A DNA stretch of 13,790 nucleotides, taken from contig USHS01000009.1 in NCBI GenBank assembly GCA_900554585.1, positions 1 to 13,790 of the forward strand. The letters are read 5' to 3'. Within the stretch, counting starts at the first letter, position 1. Every line of letters begins with the position of its first letter. The notes under the pieces were generated by a model. That model saw only the letters and a program-made list of their open reading frames with translations, was not told the origin of the DNA and made no database searches. The translations under genes and the position numbers were made by a program. Shown here in pieces: positions 1 through 7,142 of this stretch. Source of the DNA: an uncultured Collinsella sp. Its GTDB lineage: Bacteria; Actinomycetota; Coriobacteriia; Coriobacteriales; Coriobacteriaceae.

Positions 1-38
1 CCCGAGCAGCACATACGCTGCTCGGGCGCTTCTTTATT
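1..38 (+). terminator. Intrinsic terminator of a plus-strand gene outside the window
   Basis: A perfect 10-bp stem (CCCGAGCAGC at 1-10, GCTGCTCGGG at 17-26) closes a 6-nt loop and is followed by a T-rich run (CTTCTTTATTT). This is a rho-independent terminator read on the plus strand. Its gene must lie left of position 1, converging on argR. Whether it also works on the minus strand cannot be judged, because the sequence beyond the stem on that side is cut off. Confidence 0.75.
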
Positions 39-108
39 TCGGCAGATGCCACAAGATGCCACGACGGCCCCGGCTGCAGGACCGATAGAGCAACAGACAC
101 TGGCATGC

Positions 109-136
109 AAAAGGGCGCTGGCCTTCGTCAACGCCC
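109..136 (-). terminator. Intrinsic terminator after argR
   Basis: On the minus strand an 8-bp stem GGGCGTTG / CAGCGCCC (one G-U pair) closes the loop ACGAAGGC and is followed by TTTTG. It lies about 50 bp past the argR stop. The U-run is short, so termination may be partial. With the plus-strand terminator at 1-38 it forms a convergent gene end; nothing else is seen between 39 and 187. Confidence 0.6.
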
Positions 137-187
137 TCGGCAATTACCTATAGCAACAATCGGCACAGCAGCAGTGCCACGCATCCC

Positions 188-625
188 CTACTTGTGAGAG
201 TTACTCAGCTTGTTGATGAGCGCCTCAAGGCGTTCGCCGTCCTCGGCCGTCTGCGCAATGACTAAGATCGTGTCGTTGCCGGCAAGCGAGCCAAGCACGT
301 CGGGCAGCTCCGCGGCATCGACCGCTGCGGCAATACCAGAAGCCGTACCGGGCTGTGCCTTGATCATAACCAGATTATCGGCGCGCAGTACGCCGGTAAC
401 CAACTCGGAAACCATGCGCTGCAGATGCAGGTCCTCGGCAAGGACATAGATGCCCTCGGGGAGCTTACGCAGTCCCATGTCCGCGATGTCGCGCGAAACG
501 GTCGCCTGCGTGCAATCGAAACCCATGGCGCGAAGCTCGTCTACCAAAACGCGCTGCGTACGTACGTCCTTATTGCGAACAATATCTCTGATGGCATCCT
601 GGCGCCCATTGCGTTTTTTGGCCAT
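188..625 (-). CDS. argR: Arginine repressor ArgR
   Basis: Transcription factor of the ArgR/AhrC family, 145 aa, which as a hexamer senses L-arginine and represses arginine biosynthesis or activates catabolism. The N-terminal winged helix-turn-helix (about residues 8-65) contains the family motif TQATVSRDI. The C-terminal oligomerisation and arginine-binding domain (about 75-140) contains PGTASGIAAAVD and LAGNDTILV. The ATG at 625 is preferred over an upstream in-frame start because GAGG lies 6 nt before it and family members begin at this point (MAKK). The usual arginine-contact motif is GDDT; here it is GNDT, with Asn at residue 117. The gene stands alone with its own terminator, and no arg biosynthesis gene is in the window. 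The family call is certain; the effect of the Asn is unknown. Confidence 0.95.
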   Translation of the reverse strand: MAKKRNGRQDAIRDIVRNKDVRTQRVLVDELRAMGFDCTQATVSRDIADMGLRKLPEGIYVLAEDLHLQRMVSELVTGVLRADNLVMIKAQPGTASGIAAAVDAAELPDVLGSLAGNDTILVIAQTAEDGERLEALINKLSNSHK

Positions 626-757
626 ACAAAACCTCACTCCAAAAGATGGCGGAGACAATCACTTAGTGATTGAATAGTTTAGCGCTATTTGAGGGTTTTA
701 GTGAATAAGAACGCATTTCGAAACAATTCCATGCAATTTATTTCGAAAATCACGCTA
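626..757 (-). promoter_or_regulatory. AT-rich argR upstream region with candidate operator motifs
   Basis: This 132-bp gap is much more AT-rich than its surroundings. It holds two TGAATA half-sites 31 bp apart (671-676 and 702-707); the second sits in TGAATAAGAACGCAT, which resembles an ARG box. It also holds the near-palindrome ATCACTTAGTGAT (658-670) and two perfect TTTCGAAA palindromes (716-723 and 741-748). ArgR proteins often repress their own gene, so an autoregulatory operator is plausible. No clear -35/-10 pair could be fixed. Confidence 0.4.
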
Positions 758-1834
758 CTAGACAGTCCTGACGCCCGAACGATTGAAAAAGGCCGCCAGA
801 TGCGTATACAACGCACACCGCATGGGCTTGGCACTAGCTATCGAACCATAGAGCAGACCTAGGCCACGATGCTTGCCCTTAAGGGCCGCAACCATCTGAC
901 GAGTACGCTGCGCTTCGAGCATATCATGCAAGTGAGCCGAACGCTCTATTGAAGACACCCCATGGGGGCTCAGACACAAATTTTCGATGCAGGCAACCAG
1001 GCCGGCGTAGTAATACCGCTGGCAGACCAGCTTCAACTGATCGTCACCGCCCGCGACGGCAAGCGAGTCGGCAAGCCTGTCGAGCGCCCCGATATCATCA
1101 GAAAGCCTGGCAAACATCGTGGGGTCAAACGTCTCCGTAATCGACGGCGCCACTGCATGAAAACGGGCACGGCCACATCCCGAAACGCGTTTTGCCTGCG
1201 AAAGCGCGAACGTCAAAAAAGACACCGTGCGAAACGCATCGCCATGCGCAAGGCACGCCTCAAAGAGGGCGCGATCATACAGCACGCCGGAGGTCTGTCG
1301 GATTAAACCACAGGAAACCAATTGGGTCAGGCAAGCCGCCCGGTCCTCATCTTCAGAAACGGATGTCGCGTCCAAAACTCGGGAATGACGTTCGCGGTGA
1401 ACATCGTAGCGATCGAGCGAAACAGAGGGAAACACGATGTCAGCAGAAGCGTCGCAGGAGCTTTCGACCATCTGCGAAAGGGACTGCGGCGCAAACCACT
1501 CATTGGCATTCATCGCAATGATCTGGGAGCCGCGCGAAGCCGCAAGGCCGGCACGCAGACAGGCGCCAGGCGCTGGGTCCTCAACCTCAATCAAATCAAT
1601 ATGAATATCTCTGTCGGCAGCAACTTCGAGCGAATGGCGCACACCAGCTACCACGCCGCGGCAAACGACGACAATCTGCAAATCGTAGAGGTCTTGGTTC
1701 TGGACGCTCTCGAGAGCGCGCATCGCATAACTGGGCGAACCCTCAACAATCAGGATCACCGAAAGTCGCGGATGCGAACCACGTCGAACCAAGTTTTCCG
1801 TCCTCTCGACAGCCAGTAACAAACTGCCGTTCAT
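758..1834 (-). CDS. Divergent family 2 glycosyltransferase-like protein
   Basis: A 358-aa protein whose first ~130 residues look like a GT-A (glycosyltransferase family 2) nucleotide-sugar-binding fold: LSVILIV at 24-30, an ALESVQNQ segment at 40-47, a hydrophobic strand DLQIVVV, and a position equivalent to the DXD motif at 108-112. That motif reads MNANE instead of the usual LDxDD, and the first strand lacks the common VYN, so donor or metal binding may be altered or lost. The C-terminal two thirds has no motif I recognise. No membrane segment or signal peptide is evident. The ATG at 1834 is chosen over one at 1849 because GGGG lies 6 nt upstream, while the first ATG has no ribosome site. 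It sits between truA and argR on the same strand, with 119 bp before it and no clear promoter there. It could also be a non-catalytic sugar-binding protein. Confidence 0.6.
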   Translation of the reverse strand: MNGSLLLAVERTENLVRRGSHPRLSVILIVEGSPSYAMRALESVQNQDLYDLQIVVVCRGVVAGVRHSLEVAADRDIHIDLIEVEDPAPGACLRAGLAASRGSQIIAMNANEWFAPQSLSQMVESSCDASADIVFPSVSLDRYDVHRERHSRVLDATSVSEDEDRAACLTQLVSCGLIRQTSGVLYDRALFEACLAHGDAFRTVSFLTFALSQAKRVSGCGRARFHAVAPSITETFDPTMFARLSDDIGALDRLADSLAVAGGDDQLKLVCQRYYYAGLVACIENLCLSPHGVSSIERSAHLHDMLEAQRTRQMVAALKGKHRGLGLLYGSIASAKPMRCALYTHLAAFFNRSGVRTV

Positions 1835-1953
1835 GGTACACCCCGTCATTTAATGCGGATGGTCGCCCGTCGCGATGCACGTCAAGAACAGATGTTGCAC
1901 ACGCCCCGCTCACAGGCACTGCACACAAAGATCGCCGTCAGGCAGCCACTTCC

Positions 1954-2778
1954 CTAATCGAGCACCACAAGCTCGGTGGGGTCGTAGTCCACGCCCATAA
2001 AAGTAAGACCGCATGCAGGCGCCGTAGGACCAGCAGCGGTGCGATCGCAGGCATCAATTACCTCGCGCATCCACTCGGGATCGCGGCGATGCATGCCGAT
2101 CTCGACAAGTGTGCCCACAATGGTTCGCACCATCGAATGCAAAAACGCATTGCCCTCGATGGTAAACGTGAGGATGTCCTCACCAAAGGCAACCTCATGG
2201 CCAAACTCGGCACGCATTACGCAGCGGTGCGTAGGTTTGCCCACGGCAGAGGCGACCTTGCAAAAGCTCTTAAAGTCCTGCTCGCCCAAAAGCGCAGGGC
2301 AGGCGGCCGCCATCGCATCGACGTCGAGGGGATAGCGATGCCACCACACTGCACCGCGTGACAGCACGGGCCGCGCATCACGGTCGGCAATGCGATAGGT
2401 GTAAGTGCGAGAGCGCGCGTCAAAACGTGCAGAAAAGCCCTTACGAGCCTTGTAGACCTCGTTTATGGCGATATCTTTGCCCAGGAGGGCATCCATAGCC
2501 CTCAGCCACCTACGGCGCGTACACGCAAGCTCAGCGTCCGTTACGGGCACGCTGATGTATTGGGCCACAGCATGAACGCCGGCATCGGTACGCCCCGCGC
2601 ACGTCAGATCGATTGGGCGGCGCAGCAACGTCTCGATTGCACGGCGCAGCTCGCCCGCAACCGTCGTCTGGCCCGGCTGCTCGGCAAATCCGCTATAGGA
2701 GGAGCCATCGTAGGCCACGCGAAATACAAGGGTGGCGTCGAGCTCGGGGGTCGAATTGAAATCAGACGGCGCAGTCAT
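1954..2778 (-). CDS. truA: tRNA pseudouridine(38-40) synthase TruA
   Basis: Converts uridines 38, 39 and 40 of the tRNA anticodon arm to pseudouridine. The 274-aa product shows the family pattern: FRVAYDGSSYSGFAEQPG near the N-terminus, then AGRTDAGVHAVAQ with catalytic Asp65, and later NAFLHSMVRTIVGTLVEIG in the C-terminal domain. The ATG at 2778 has AGGAG 7 nt upstream and is preferred to an in-frame TTG at 2793. It follows rplQ, a common arrangement, but a strong terminator (2814-2844) separates the two. TTGACG overlaps the terminator T-run, yet no good -10 follows at the right distance, so expression may depend on partial readthrough. Confidence 0.96.
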   Translation of the reverse strand: MTAPSDFNSTPELDATLVFRVAYDGSSYSGFAEQPGQTTVAGELRRAIETLLRRPIDLTCAGRTDAGVHAVAQYISVPVTDAELACTRRRWLRAMDALLGKDIAINEVYKARKGFSARFDARSRTYTYRIADRDARPVLSRGAVWWHRYPLDVDAMAAACPALLGEQDFKSFCKVASAVGKPTHRCVMRAEFGHEVAFGEDILTFTIEGNAFLHSMVRTIVGTLVEIGMHRRDPEWMREVIDACDRTAAGPTAPACGLTFMGVDYDPTELVVLD

Positions 2779-2813
2779 GGGCGCTCCTAACAAACTAGCA
2801 ACGGTATTGCGTC

Positions 2814-2844
2814 AAAAAAAGAGGGGTACGCGAACGTCCCCCTC
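2814..2844 (-). terminator. Strong intrinsic terminator of the alpha (rpsM-rplQ) operon
   Basis: On the minus strand GAGGGG pairs with CCCCTC. After one G-A mismatch, ACG pairs with CGT around a stable UUCG tetraloop, and seven T residues follow. It lies 26 bp after the rplQ stop and marks the main end of the ribosomal transcript, with truA just beyond. Confidence 0.9.
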
Positions 2845-2870
2845 GAATATAGCCTATGCAGACAGAATGT

Positions 2871-3338
2871 CTACTCAGCGGTCTCCTCAGCAGGAGCCTC
2901 CTCGACGGCCTCGACCTTCTTGGGAGCAGCGGCCTTCTTGGGGGCCGGAGCAGCCTTCTTGGCCTTAGGCGTGCAAGGCTCGGTGACGAGCTCCATGATA
3001 ACGATAGGAGCGTTATCGCCCTTACGGTTACCGAGCTTCATGATGCGGGTGTAACCGCCGTTGCGGTCCTGCCACATGCCCTGAGCAGCCTTGTCGAAGA
3101 TCTCGGCAACGAGCTGCTTATCGCCGAGCTTGGCGATAGCCAGACGACGAGAGTGCAGGTCGCCCTTCTTGGCCCAAGTGATGATCGGGTCGACGACCGA
3201 ACGCAGCGCCTTAGCGCGGGTCTCGGTGGTCTTGATGCGGTCGTTCTCGAAGAGGGCCTTAGCAAGGCTCTTCTTCATGGCCTTGGTGTGGCTCGCATCG
3301 GTGCCGAGCTTCAGGCCCTTCTTAACGTTGTGACGCAT
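2871..3338 (-). CDS. rplQ: 50S ribosomal protein L17
   Basis: Large-subunit protein L17, which sits near the peptide exit tunnel. The conserved body fills residues 1-120 (MRHNVKKGLKLGTDASHTKA, then TTETRAKALRSVVDPIITWAKKGDLHSRR, with VIMELV at the end). Residues 121-155 form an extra low-complexity tail, first Lys/Ala/Pro rich and then acidic (EAVEEAPAEETAE). The protein is therefore 155 aa, against roughly 120-127 aa in Bacillus and E. coli; long charged L17 tails are known in actinobacteria. The ATG at 3338 has GAGGAG about 10 nt upstream. It is the last gene of the alpha block, 30 bp after rpoA, and is followed by the terminator. Confidence 0.97.
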   Translation of the reverse strand: MRHNVKKGLKLGTDASHTKAMKKSLAKALFENDRIKTTETRAKALRSVVDPIITWAKKGDLHSRRLAIAKLGDKQLVAEIFDKAAQGMWQDRNGGYTRIMKLGNRKGDNAPIVIMELVTEPCTPKAKKAAPAPKKAAAPKKVEAVEEAPAEETAE

Positions 3339-3368
3339 GGTCTAGTTTCTCCTCAAATATGCGAAGCA

Positions 3369-4310
3369 TTAAGCCTTCAGGCTCAGGCCCATGGACTCAA
3401 GCTTGTCCTTCACTTCCTCGATCGACTTAACACCGAAGTTACGGATGTTGAGCAGATCGTTCTCCGAGAACTCAACGAGCTGACGGACCGAGTGAATGCT
3501 GGCGCGCTTAAGGCAGTTGTAGGAACGGACGGAAAGGTCCAGATCCTCGATCTGCTTGTCCAGCTCGGCGTTGTCGTTGGTGACCTCGGGAGCGAAGATC
3601 GAAGCCTCCTCCTCGACCTCGGGGGTCTCGGCAAGGTTCATAAAGGCGGCCATATGCTGGTTGATGATATTGGCAGCCTGGACCACGGCGTCGCGCGGGG
3701 CGATGGAACCGTTGGTCTCGATCTCGAGGACAAGGCGGTCGTAGTCGGTATGCTGGCCGACACGGCAAGCCTCAACGAGCTTGGCGCAACGGGACACCGG
3801 CGAGTACAGCGAGTCGACGTTGATCACACCGATGGGATCGTTGTCACGCTTGTTAGCCTCGCCAGAGACATAGCCGCGGCCATAGCCGATGCGCATGCTC
3901 ATGGTGAGATGGCCACCCTCGGTGAGCGTAGCAATGTGCTGCTCGGGGTTGACCAGCTCAAACTCGGACGGAATAAAGAAGTCCGCACCGGTGACCTCGC
4001 AGGGGCCGTCAACCGAGATGGTGGCGGTCGCCTCGTCGGTCGTGCCGAGAGCCCTGAAGACAAGACCCTTGACATTCAGGACGATGTCGGTGACATCCTC
4101 GACCATGTTAGGGATGGTCATGAACTCGTGCTGCGCACCATCGATCTGAATGGCCTCGACGGCGGCACCCTCGAGCGAGGACAGAAGAACACGACGAAGC
4201 GAGTTGCCCAGCGTATCGCCGTAGCCACGCTCGAGCGGCTCGACGGAGACACGAGCAGAGGTCTCGTTGATCTCTTCGACCTGAACCTGAGGCCTAATGA
4301 ATTCTGACAT
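3369..4310 (-). CDS. rpoA: DNA-directed RNA polymerase subunit alpha
   Basis: The alpha subunit nucleates RNA polymerase assembly and contacts promoter UP elements and activators; 313 aa, normal length. The N-terminal dimerisation domain (about 1-225) shows EPLERGYGDTLGNSLRRVLL and SLEGAAVEAIQIDGAQHEF. An acidic linker (about 226-250) leads to the C-terminal domain with VRSYNCLKRASIHSVRQLV and NIRNFGVKSIEEVKDKL. Arg262 corresponds to the DNA-contacting Arg265 of E. coli. The start at 4310 has a strong GGAGG site. It follows rpsD by 32 bp and precedes rplQ, the standard alpha-operon order. Confidence 0.98.
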   Translation of the reverse strand: MSEFIRPQVQVEEINETSARVSVEPLERGYGDTLGNSLRRVLLSSLEGAAVEAIQIDGAQHEFMTIPNMVEDVTDIVLNVKGLVFRALGTTDEATATISVDGPCEVTGADFFIPSEFELVNPEQHIATLTEGGHLTMSMRIGYGRGYVSGEANKRDNDPIGVINVDSLYSPVSRCAKLVEACRVGQHTDYDRLVLEIETNGSIAPRDAVVQAANIINQHMAAFMNLAETPEVEEEASIFAPEVTNDNAELDKQIEDLDLSVRSYNCLKRASIHSVRQLVEFSENDLLNIRNFGVKSIEEVKDKLESMGLSLKA

Positions 4311-4342
4311 GTATTACCTCCAGCCTCAGCAGCCCGGATGGA

Positions 4343-4939
4343 CTACTTAGAGTAGAGCTCGACGATGAGCTGCTCGTTGATATCACCGCTGATCTGCTCA
4401 CGCGTCGGCAGAGCGAGCACGTTACCAGACAGCTTCTCGATATCGACCTCGAGCCAGCCAGGGACCTCAAAGCGCTCGGAGGAAATCAGGGCCTCCTTGA
4501 TGGGGAGGAGGTCACGGAACTTCTCGCCGACAGCGACGACGTCGCCGGCCTTGACGCGGTAGGACGGGATGTCCACGCGCTTGCCGTTCACGGTGAAGTG
4601 ACCGTGACGGACGGACTGACGAGCCTCTTTGCGGGTGCGGGCGAAGCCAAGACGGAAGACGACGTTGTCGAGGCGAGACTCAAGGATGATCATGAGGTTC
4701 TCACCGGTGACGCCGTTCATCTTGCGGGCCTTGTTGAAGTAGCCGTGGAACTGCTTCTCCAGAACGCCATAGATGAACTTAACCTTCTGCTTCTCGCGCA
4801 GCTGCATGCCGTACTCAGATTCCTTGCGACGGCGCTTGGGCTGACGGATAGATTCCTTCTTGCTGCTGTAACCGAGCTCAGCGGGATCAATCCCGAGCTG
4901 ACGGCAGCGCTTAAGAACAGGAGTCCTGTCGATTGCCAT
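4343..4939 (-). CDS. rpsD: 30S ribosomal protein S4
   Basis: Primary 16S rRNA-binding protein of the small subunit, 198 aa. The S4 RNA-binding domain (about 90-150) carries SRLDNVVFRLGFARTRKEARQ followed by HGHFTVNGKRVDIPS. The N-terminal region holds only one cysteine (Cys12), so this is the zinc-free form. The ATG at 4939 has AAGGAT 9 nt upstream. It lies 19 bp after rpsK. In E. coli S4 represses the alpha operon by binding a leader pseudoknot; the structured gap upstream of rpmJ in this window is a candidate for a similar site, which is an inference only. Confidence 0.97.
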   Translation of the reverse strand: MAIDRTPVLKRCRQLGIDPAELGYSSKKESIRQPKRRRKESEYGMQLREKQKVKFIYGVLEKQFHGYFNKARKMNGVTGENLMIILESRLDNVVFRLGFARTRKEARQSVRHGHFTVNGKRVDIPSYRVKAGDVVAVGEKFRDLLPIKEALISSERFEVPGWLEVDIEKLSGNVLALPTREQISGDINEQLIVELYSK

Positions 4940-4958
4940 ATTGATACGATCCTTTCAG

Positions 4959-5363
4959 TTACACGCGGCGACGCTTCTTGGGGCGGCAGCCGTTGTGCGG
5001 GATGGGGGTCTTGTCCTGGATGCTCGAGACCTCGAGGCCAGCAGCCTGGAGGGAGCGGATGGCGGTCTCACGACCGGAGCCGGGGCCCTTGACGAAGACG
5101 GAAACCTTCTTCATGCCGTGCTCCATGGCCTGCTTGGCAGCAGCCTCGGCAGCCATCTGGGCAGCGAACGGCGTGGACTTACGGGAGCCCTTGAAGCCCA
5201 CCTGGCCAGCCGACTTCCAGGAAATGACGTTGCCCTGGGGATCGGTGATCGAAACGATCGTGTTGTTGAACGTAGAACGAATGTGAGCCTGGCCCACGGA
5301 AATGTTCTTACGGTCCGCGCGCTTCAGACGGGCAGCGCGAACGTTCTTCTTAGCAGTAGCCAT
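4959..5363 (-). CDS. rpsK: 30S ribosomal protein S11
   Basis: Small-subunit platform protein next to the mRNA exit channel, 134 aa. Recognised by [39 protein letters not shown] and the basic C-terminus [16 protein letters not shown]. The ATG at 5363 has AAGGAG 10 nt upstream. It is 14 bp from the rpsM stop and is followed by rpsD. Confidence 0.97.
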   Translation of the reverse strand: MATAKKNVRAARLKRADRKNISVGQAHIRSTFNNTIVSITDPQGNVISWKSAGQVGFKGSRKSTPFAAQMAAEAAAKQAMEHGMKKVSVFVKGPGSGRETAIRSLQAAGLEVSSIQDKTPIPHNGCRPKKRRRV

Positions 5364-5377
5364 CTATCTAGCGCTCC

Positions 5378-5752
5378 TTATTTCTTCTTCTTAGCACCGA
5401 TCTGACGCTTCGGGCCCTTGCGGGTACGAGCGTTAGTGTGGGTGCGCTGGCCGCGGACCGGGAGGCCCTTGCGGTGACGAAGGCCGCGGTTGCAGCCGAT
5501 GTCCATAAGGCGCTTGACGTTCTGGTTGCGCTCACGGCGGAGGTCGCCCTCAACCATGATCTGGTTCTTGTCGATATAATCGCGGATGGCGTTAACCTCA
5601 TCCTCGGTGAGGTCCTTAACGCGCGTATCCACGTTAACGTTGCACTCGACGCAAATCTTCGTCGCAGTGGTGCGGCCGATGCCGTAAATGTAGGTCAGAC
5701 CGATCTCAACGCGCTTCTCACGCGGGAGGTCGACACCATTAATACGGGCCAA
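5378..5752 (-). CDS. rpsM: 30S ribosomal protein S13 (TTG start)
   Basis: Small-subunit head protein that contacts the P-site tRNA and L5, 124 aa. Recognised by [40 protein letters not shown] and the basic tail [18 protein letters not shown] ending in KKKK. The conserved MARI start falls on TTG at 5752, with GAGGAG 6 nt upstream, so a TTG start is well supported. It lies 14 bp after rpmJ and opens the rpsM-rpsK-rpsD-rpoA-rplQ order. Confidence 0.97.
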   Translation of the reverse strand: MARINGVDLPREKRVEIGLTYIYGIGRTTATKICVECNVNVDTRVKDLTEDEVNAIRDYIDKNQIMVEGDLRRERNQNVKRLMDIGCNRGLRHRKGLPVRGQRTHTNARTRKGPKRQIGAKKKK

Positions 5753-5766
5753 CGTAGTCTCCTCTC

Positions 5767-5880
5767 TTAACCCTGACGCTGCTTATGACGGGGGTTCTCG
5801 CAAATGACGAGGACCTTGCCATGGCGCCTAATGATTTTGCACTTATCGCACATCTTCTTGACCGAAGGACGTACCTTCAT
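5767..5880 (-). CDS. rpmJ: 50S ribosomal protein L36 (zinc form)
   Basis: A 37-aa large-subunit protein. The translation begins [20 protein letters not shown] and ends in NPRHKQRQG. Cys11, Cys14, Cys27 and His32 form the zinc-ribbon ligands of the C+ type. Start ATG at 5880 has AAGGAAG about 5 nt upstream. It sits 150 bp after infA and 14 bp before rpsM, the usual infA-rpmJ-rpsM order, although the wide gap to infA is unusual here. Confidence 0.97.
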   Translation of the reverse strand: MKVRPSVKKMCDKCKIIRRHGKVLVICENPRHKQRQG

Positions 5881-5929
5881 CGTTCTTCCTTTCGGTAGCG
5901 CTCAAACTACTTCCCTACTATCTACTCGC

Positions 5930-6005
5930 CCAGCCGCAGGCGTTTAAAACTATGGCTGGTCTTCACACACAATCCGACCGTAGGTTGAGCTAAGCCTGCA
6001 GTCGG
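5930..6005 (-). promoter_or_regulatory. Candidate structured mRNA leader (two stem-loops with complementary loops)
   Basis: The 150-bp infA-rpmJ gap contains, in transcript order, a stem-loop CCGAC/GTCGG (6005-5974) and a stem-loop CCAGCC/GGCTGG (5959-5930). CTGCAGGC (6001-5994) in the first is complementary to GCCTGCGG (5941-5934) in the second: 8 consecutive pairs, one of them G-U. The elements could form a kissing-loop or pseudoknot, or alternative folds. Because rpsD lies downstream, an autogenous S4-type site is a possible role. It could also be only a processing site. Confidence 0.4.
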
Positions 6006-6030
6006 AAATGGAGTGCGTGTATGCGTGCCG

Positions 6031-6249
6031 CTATTTGTAGCGATAGGTGATGCGACCGCGGGTCAGGTCGTACGGGGAAAGCTCCACGACAACCCTGTCA
6101 CCGGGGAGAATACGGATGTAATTCATTCGGATCTTGCCAGAAATGTTGCACAGAACCGAATGACCGTTCTCGAGCTCGACCTTAAACATGGCGTTGGGCA
6201 GCGGTTCCTTTACCGTACCCTCGAGCTCAATTGCGTCTTCCTTCTTCAC
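6031..6249 (-). CDS. infA: Translation initiation factor IF-1
   Basis: A small S1-like OB-fold protein that binds the ribosomal A site during initiation. Conserved segments are [39 protein letters not shown] and the end [20 protein letters not shown] at 6249 gives 72 aa and lines up with the family N-terminus, with a weak purine-rich site (AGAAAG) about 10 nt upstream. An in-frame TTG at 6255 would add two residues but is only 4 nt from that site. An out-of-frame ATG at 6259 opens an 11-codon mini-ORF across the start. It lies 98-104 bp after map with a possible promoter between. Confidence 0.95.
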   Translation of the reverse strand: MKKEDAIELEGTVKEPLPNAMFKVELENGHSVLCNISGKIRMNYIRILPGDRVVVELSPYDLTRGRITYRYK

Positions 6250-6288
6250 AAGCAATCATCTTTCTCTAGAAAACGACAGCGATTGAGT

Positions 6289-6317
6289 ATTCTACAACAC
6301 GTATGCACGCATCGTAA
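6289..6317 (-). promoter_or_regulatory. Possible promoter for infA and the alpha block
   Basis: On the minus strand TAGAAT (6294-6289, five of six to TATAAT) lies 17 bp after TTACGA (6317-6312, a weak -35). It sits in the AT-rich map-infA gap, about 40 bp before the infA start. The position is sensible for a separate infA-rpmJ-rpsM transcript, but the -35 match is poor. Confidence 0.35.
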
Positions 6318-6330
6318 TAACTTCGTAATG

Positions 6331-6350
6331 GCTCCACAACTACGTGGAAC
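6331..6350 (-). other. Hairpin just after map
   Basis: GTTCCAC and GTGGAGC (7 bp, one G-U) close a 6-nt loop three bases past the map stop codon. There is no U-run, so it is not a classical terminator. It may slow polymerase or mark the mRNA end or a processing site. Confidence 0.4.
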
Positions 6351-6353
6351 TTG

Positions 6354-7142
6354 TTACATTTCTCCGCCTTGCAAGGAACACCAGGAGCCTTGCGCGTCCG
6401 TGGTGAGAATCACCGGACCGTCATCGGTAATAGCGACGGTGTTCTCGTAGTGCGCGGCGGGCAGGTGGTCGTTGGTCGTAACAATCCAACCGTCGGAGCC
6501 CGTGCTCACATGGTTGGAACCCATCGTGACCATCGGCTCGATGGCAATGACCATGCCGGCCTGGAGGCGAACGCCCCTCCCCTTCTTTCCATAGTTAGGA
6601 ACGTTGGGGTCCTCGTGCATCACGCGGCCAATGCCATGGCCCACATAGTCACGAAGCACGCCGTAACCGTGAGACTCGGCGAGGGACTGAACGGCATAAC
6701 CAACATCCCCGATATGGTTACCGGGAACAGCCTGCTCAATGGCAGCCTTAAGGCAATCGCGCGTAACCTCGCACAGGGCCTTGGCCTCGGGCGTGGGGGT
6801 GCCGACGAAAAAAGTCCAAGCGTTATCGCCGACCCAACCGTCGACAACGGCTCCCGTATCGATGGAGATGATATCGCCATCGCGCAGGATCATGTCGGGG
6901 TTGGGAATACCGTGGACCACGGCATCGTTGATCGATGCGCAAATGGTCCCCGGGAACCCGCCGTAACCCTTAAAGGCCGGGGTGCCGCCATGCATGCGGA
7001 TAATCTGCTCCGCAAGCTGATCGAGCTCAAAGGTCGAAACGCCGGGACGAACCATGGCTCCAACGTGGCGGAGCGCCATCTTAGATAGCGCTCCTGCCTT
7101 CTTCATCTGCTCGATTTGCGTTGCAGACTTAATCTTGATCAT
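6354..7142 (-). CDS. map: Methionine aminopeptidase, type I
   Basis: Removes the N-terminal methionine from new proteins; a 262-aa dinuclear metalloenzyme with the pita-bread fold. The metal ligands are all present: Asp95 (SIDTG), Asp106 (GDNAW), His169 (GHGIG), Glu202 (IEPM) and Glu233 (YENT). The substrate-side His77 (VVHGIP) is also present, each two residues before its E. coli counterpart. There is no N-terminal SH3-binding zinc extension, so this is the short type Ia form. The ATG at 7142 overlaps the adk stop codon (ATGA), which indicates translational coupling. The adk-map-infA order is standard. Confidence 0.97.
   Translation of the reverse strand: MIKIKSATQIEQMKKAGALSKMALRHVGAMVRPGVSTFELDQLAEQIIRMHGGTPAFKGYGGFPGTICASINDAVVHGIPNPDMILRDGDIISIDTGAVVDGWVGDNAWTFFVGTPTPEAKALCEVTRDCLKAAIEQAVPGNHIGDVGYAVQSLAESHGYGVLRDYVGHGIGRVMHEDPNVPNYGKKGRGVRLQAGMVIAIEPMVTMGSNHVSTGSDGWIVTTNDHLPAAHYENTVAITDDGPVILTTDAQGSWCSLQGGEM

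Noticed and set aside
1835..1953. Promoter or terminator in the truA to glycosyltransferase gap
   Set aside because: A TTGACG hexamer is present, but no -10 follows at proper spacing, and no stem with a U-run is seen.
2779..2820. truA promoter using TTGACG inside the terminator T-run
   Set aside because: The -35 match is good, but no acceptable -10 is found at 16-18 bp, and the start of transcription would fall on the ribosome site.
2856..4307. Long plus-strand open frame of 483 codons
   Set aside because: It is antisense to rplQ and rpoA, which are certain. Its open state follows from their codon bias, and the translation shows no domain.
6331..6350. Intrinsic terminator after map
   Set aside because: The stem is fair, but it has no U-run; kept only as a hairpin.
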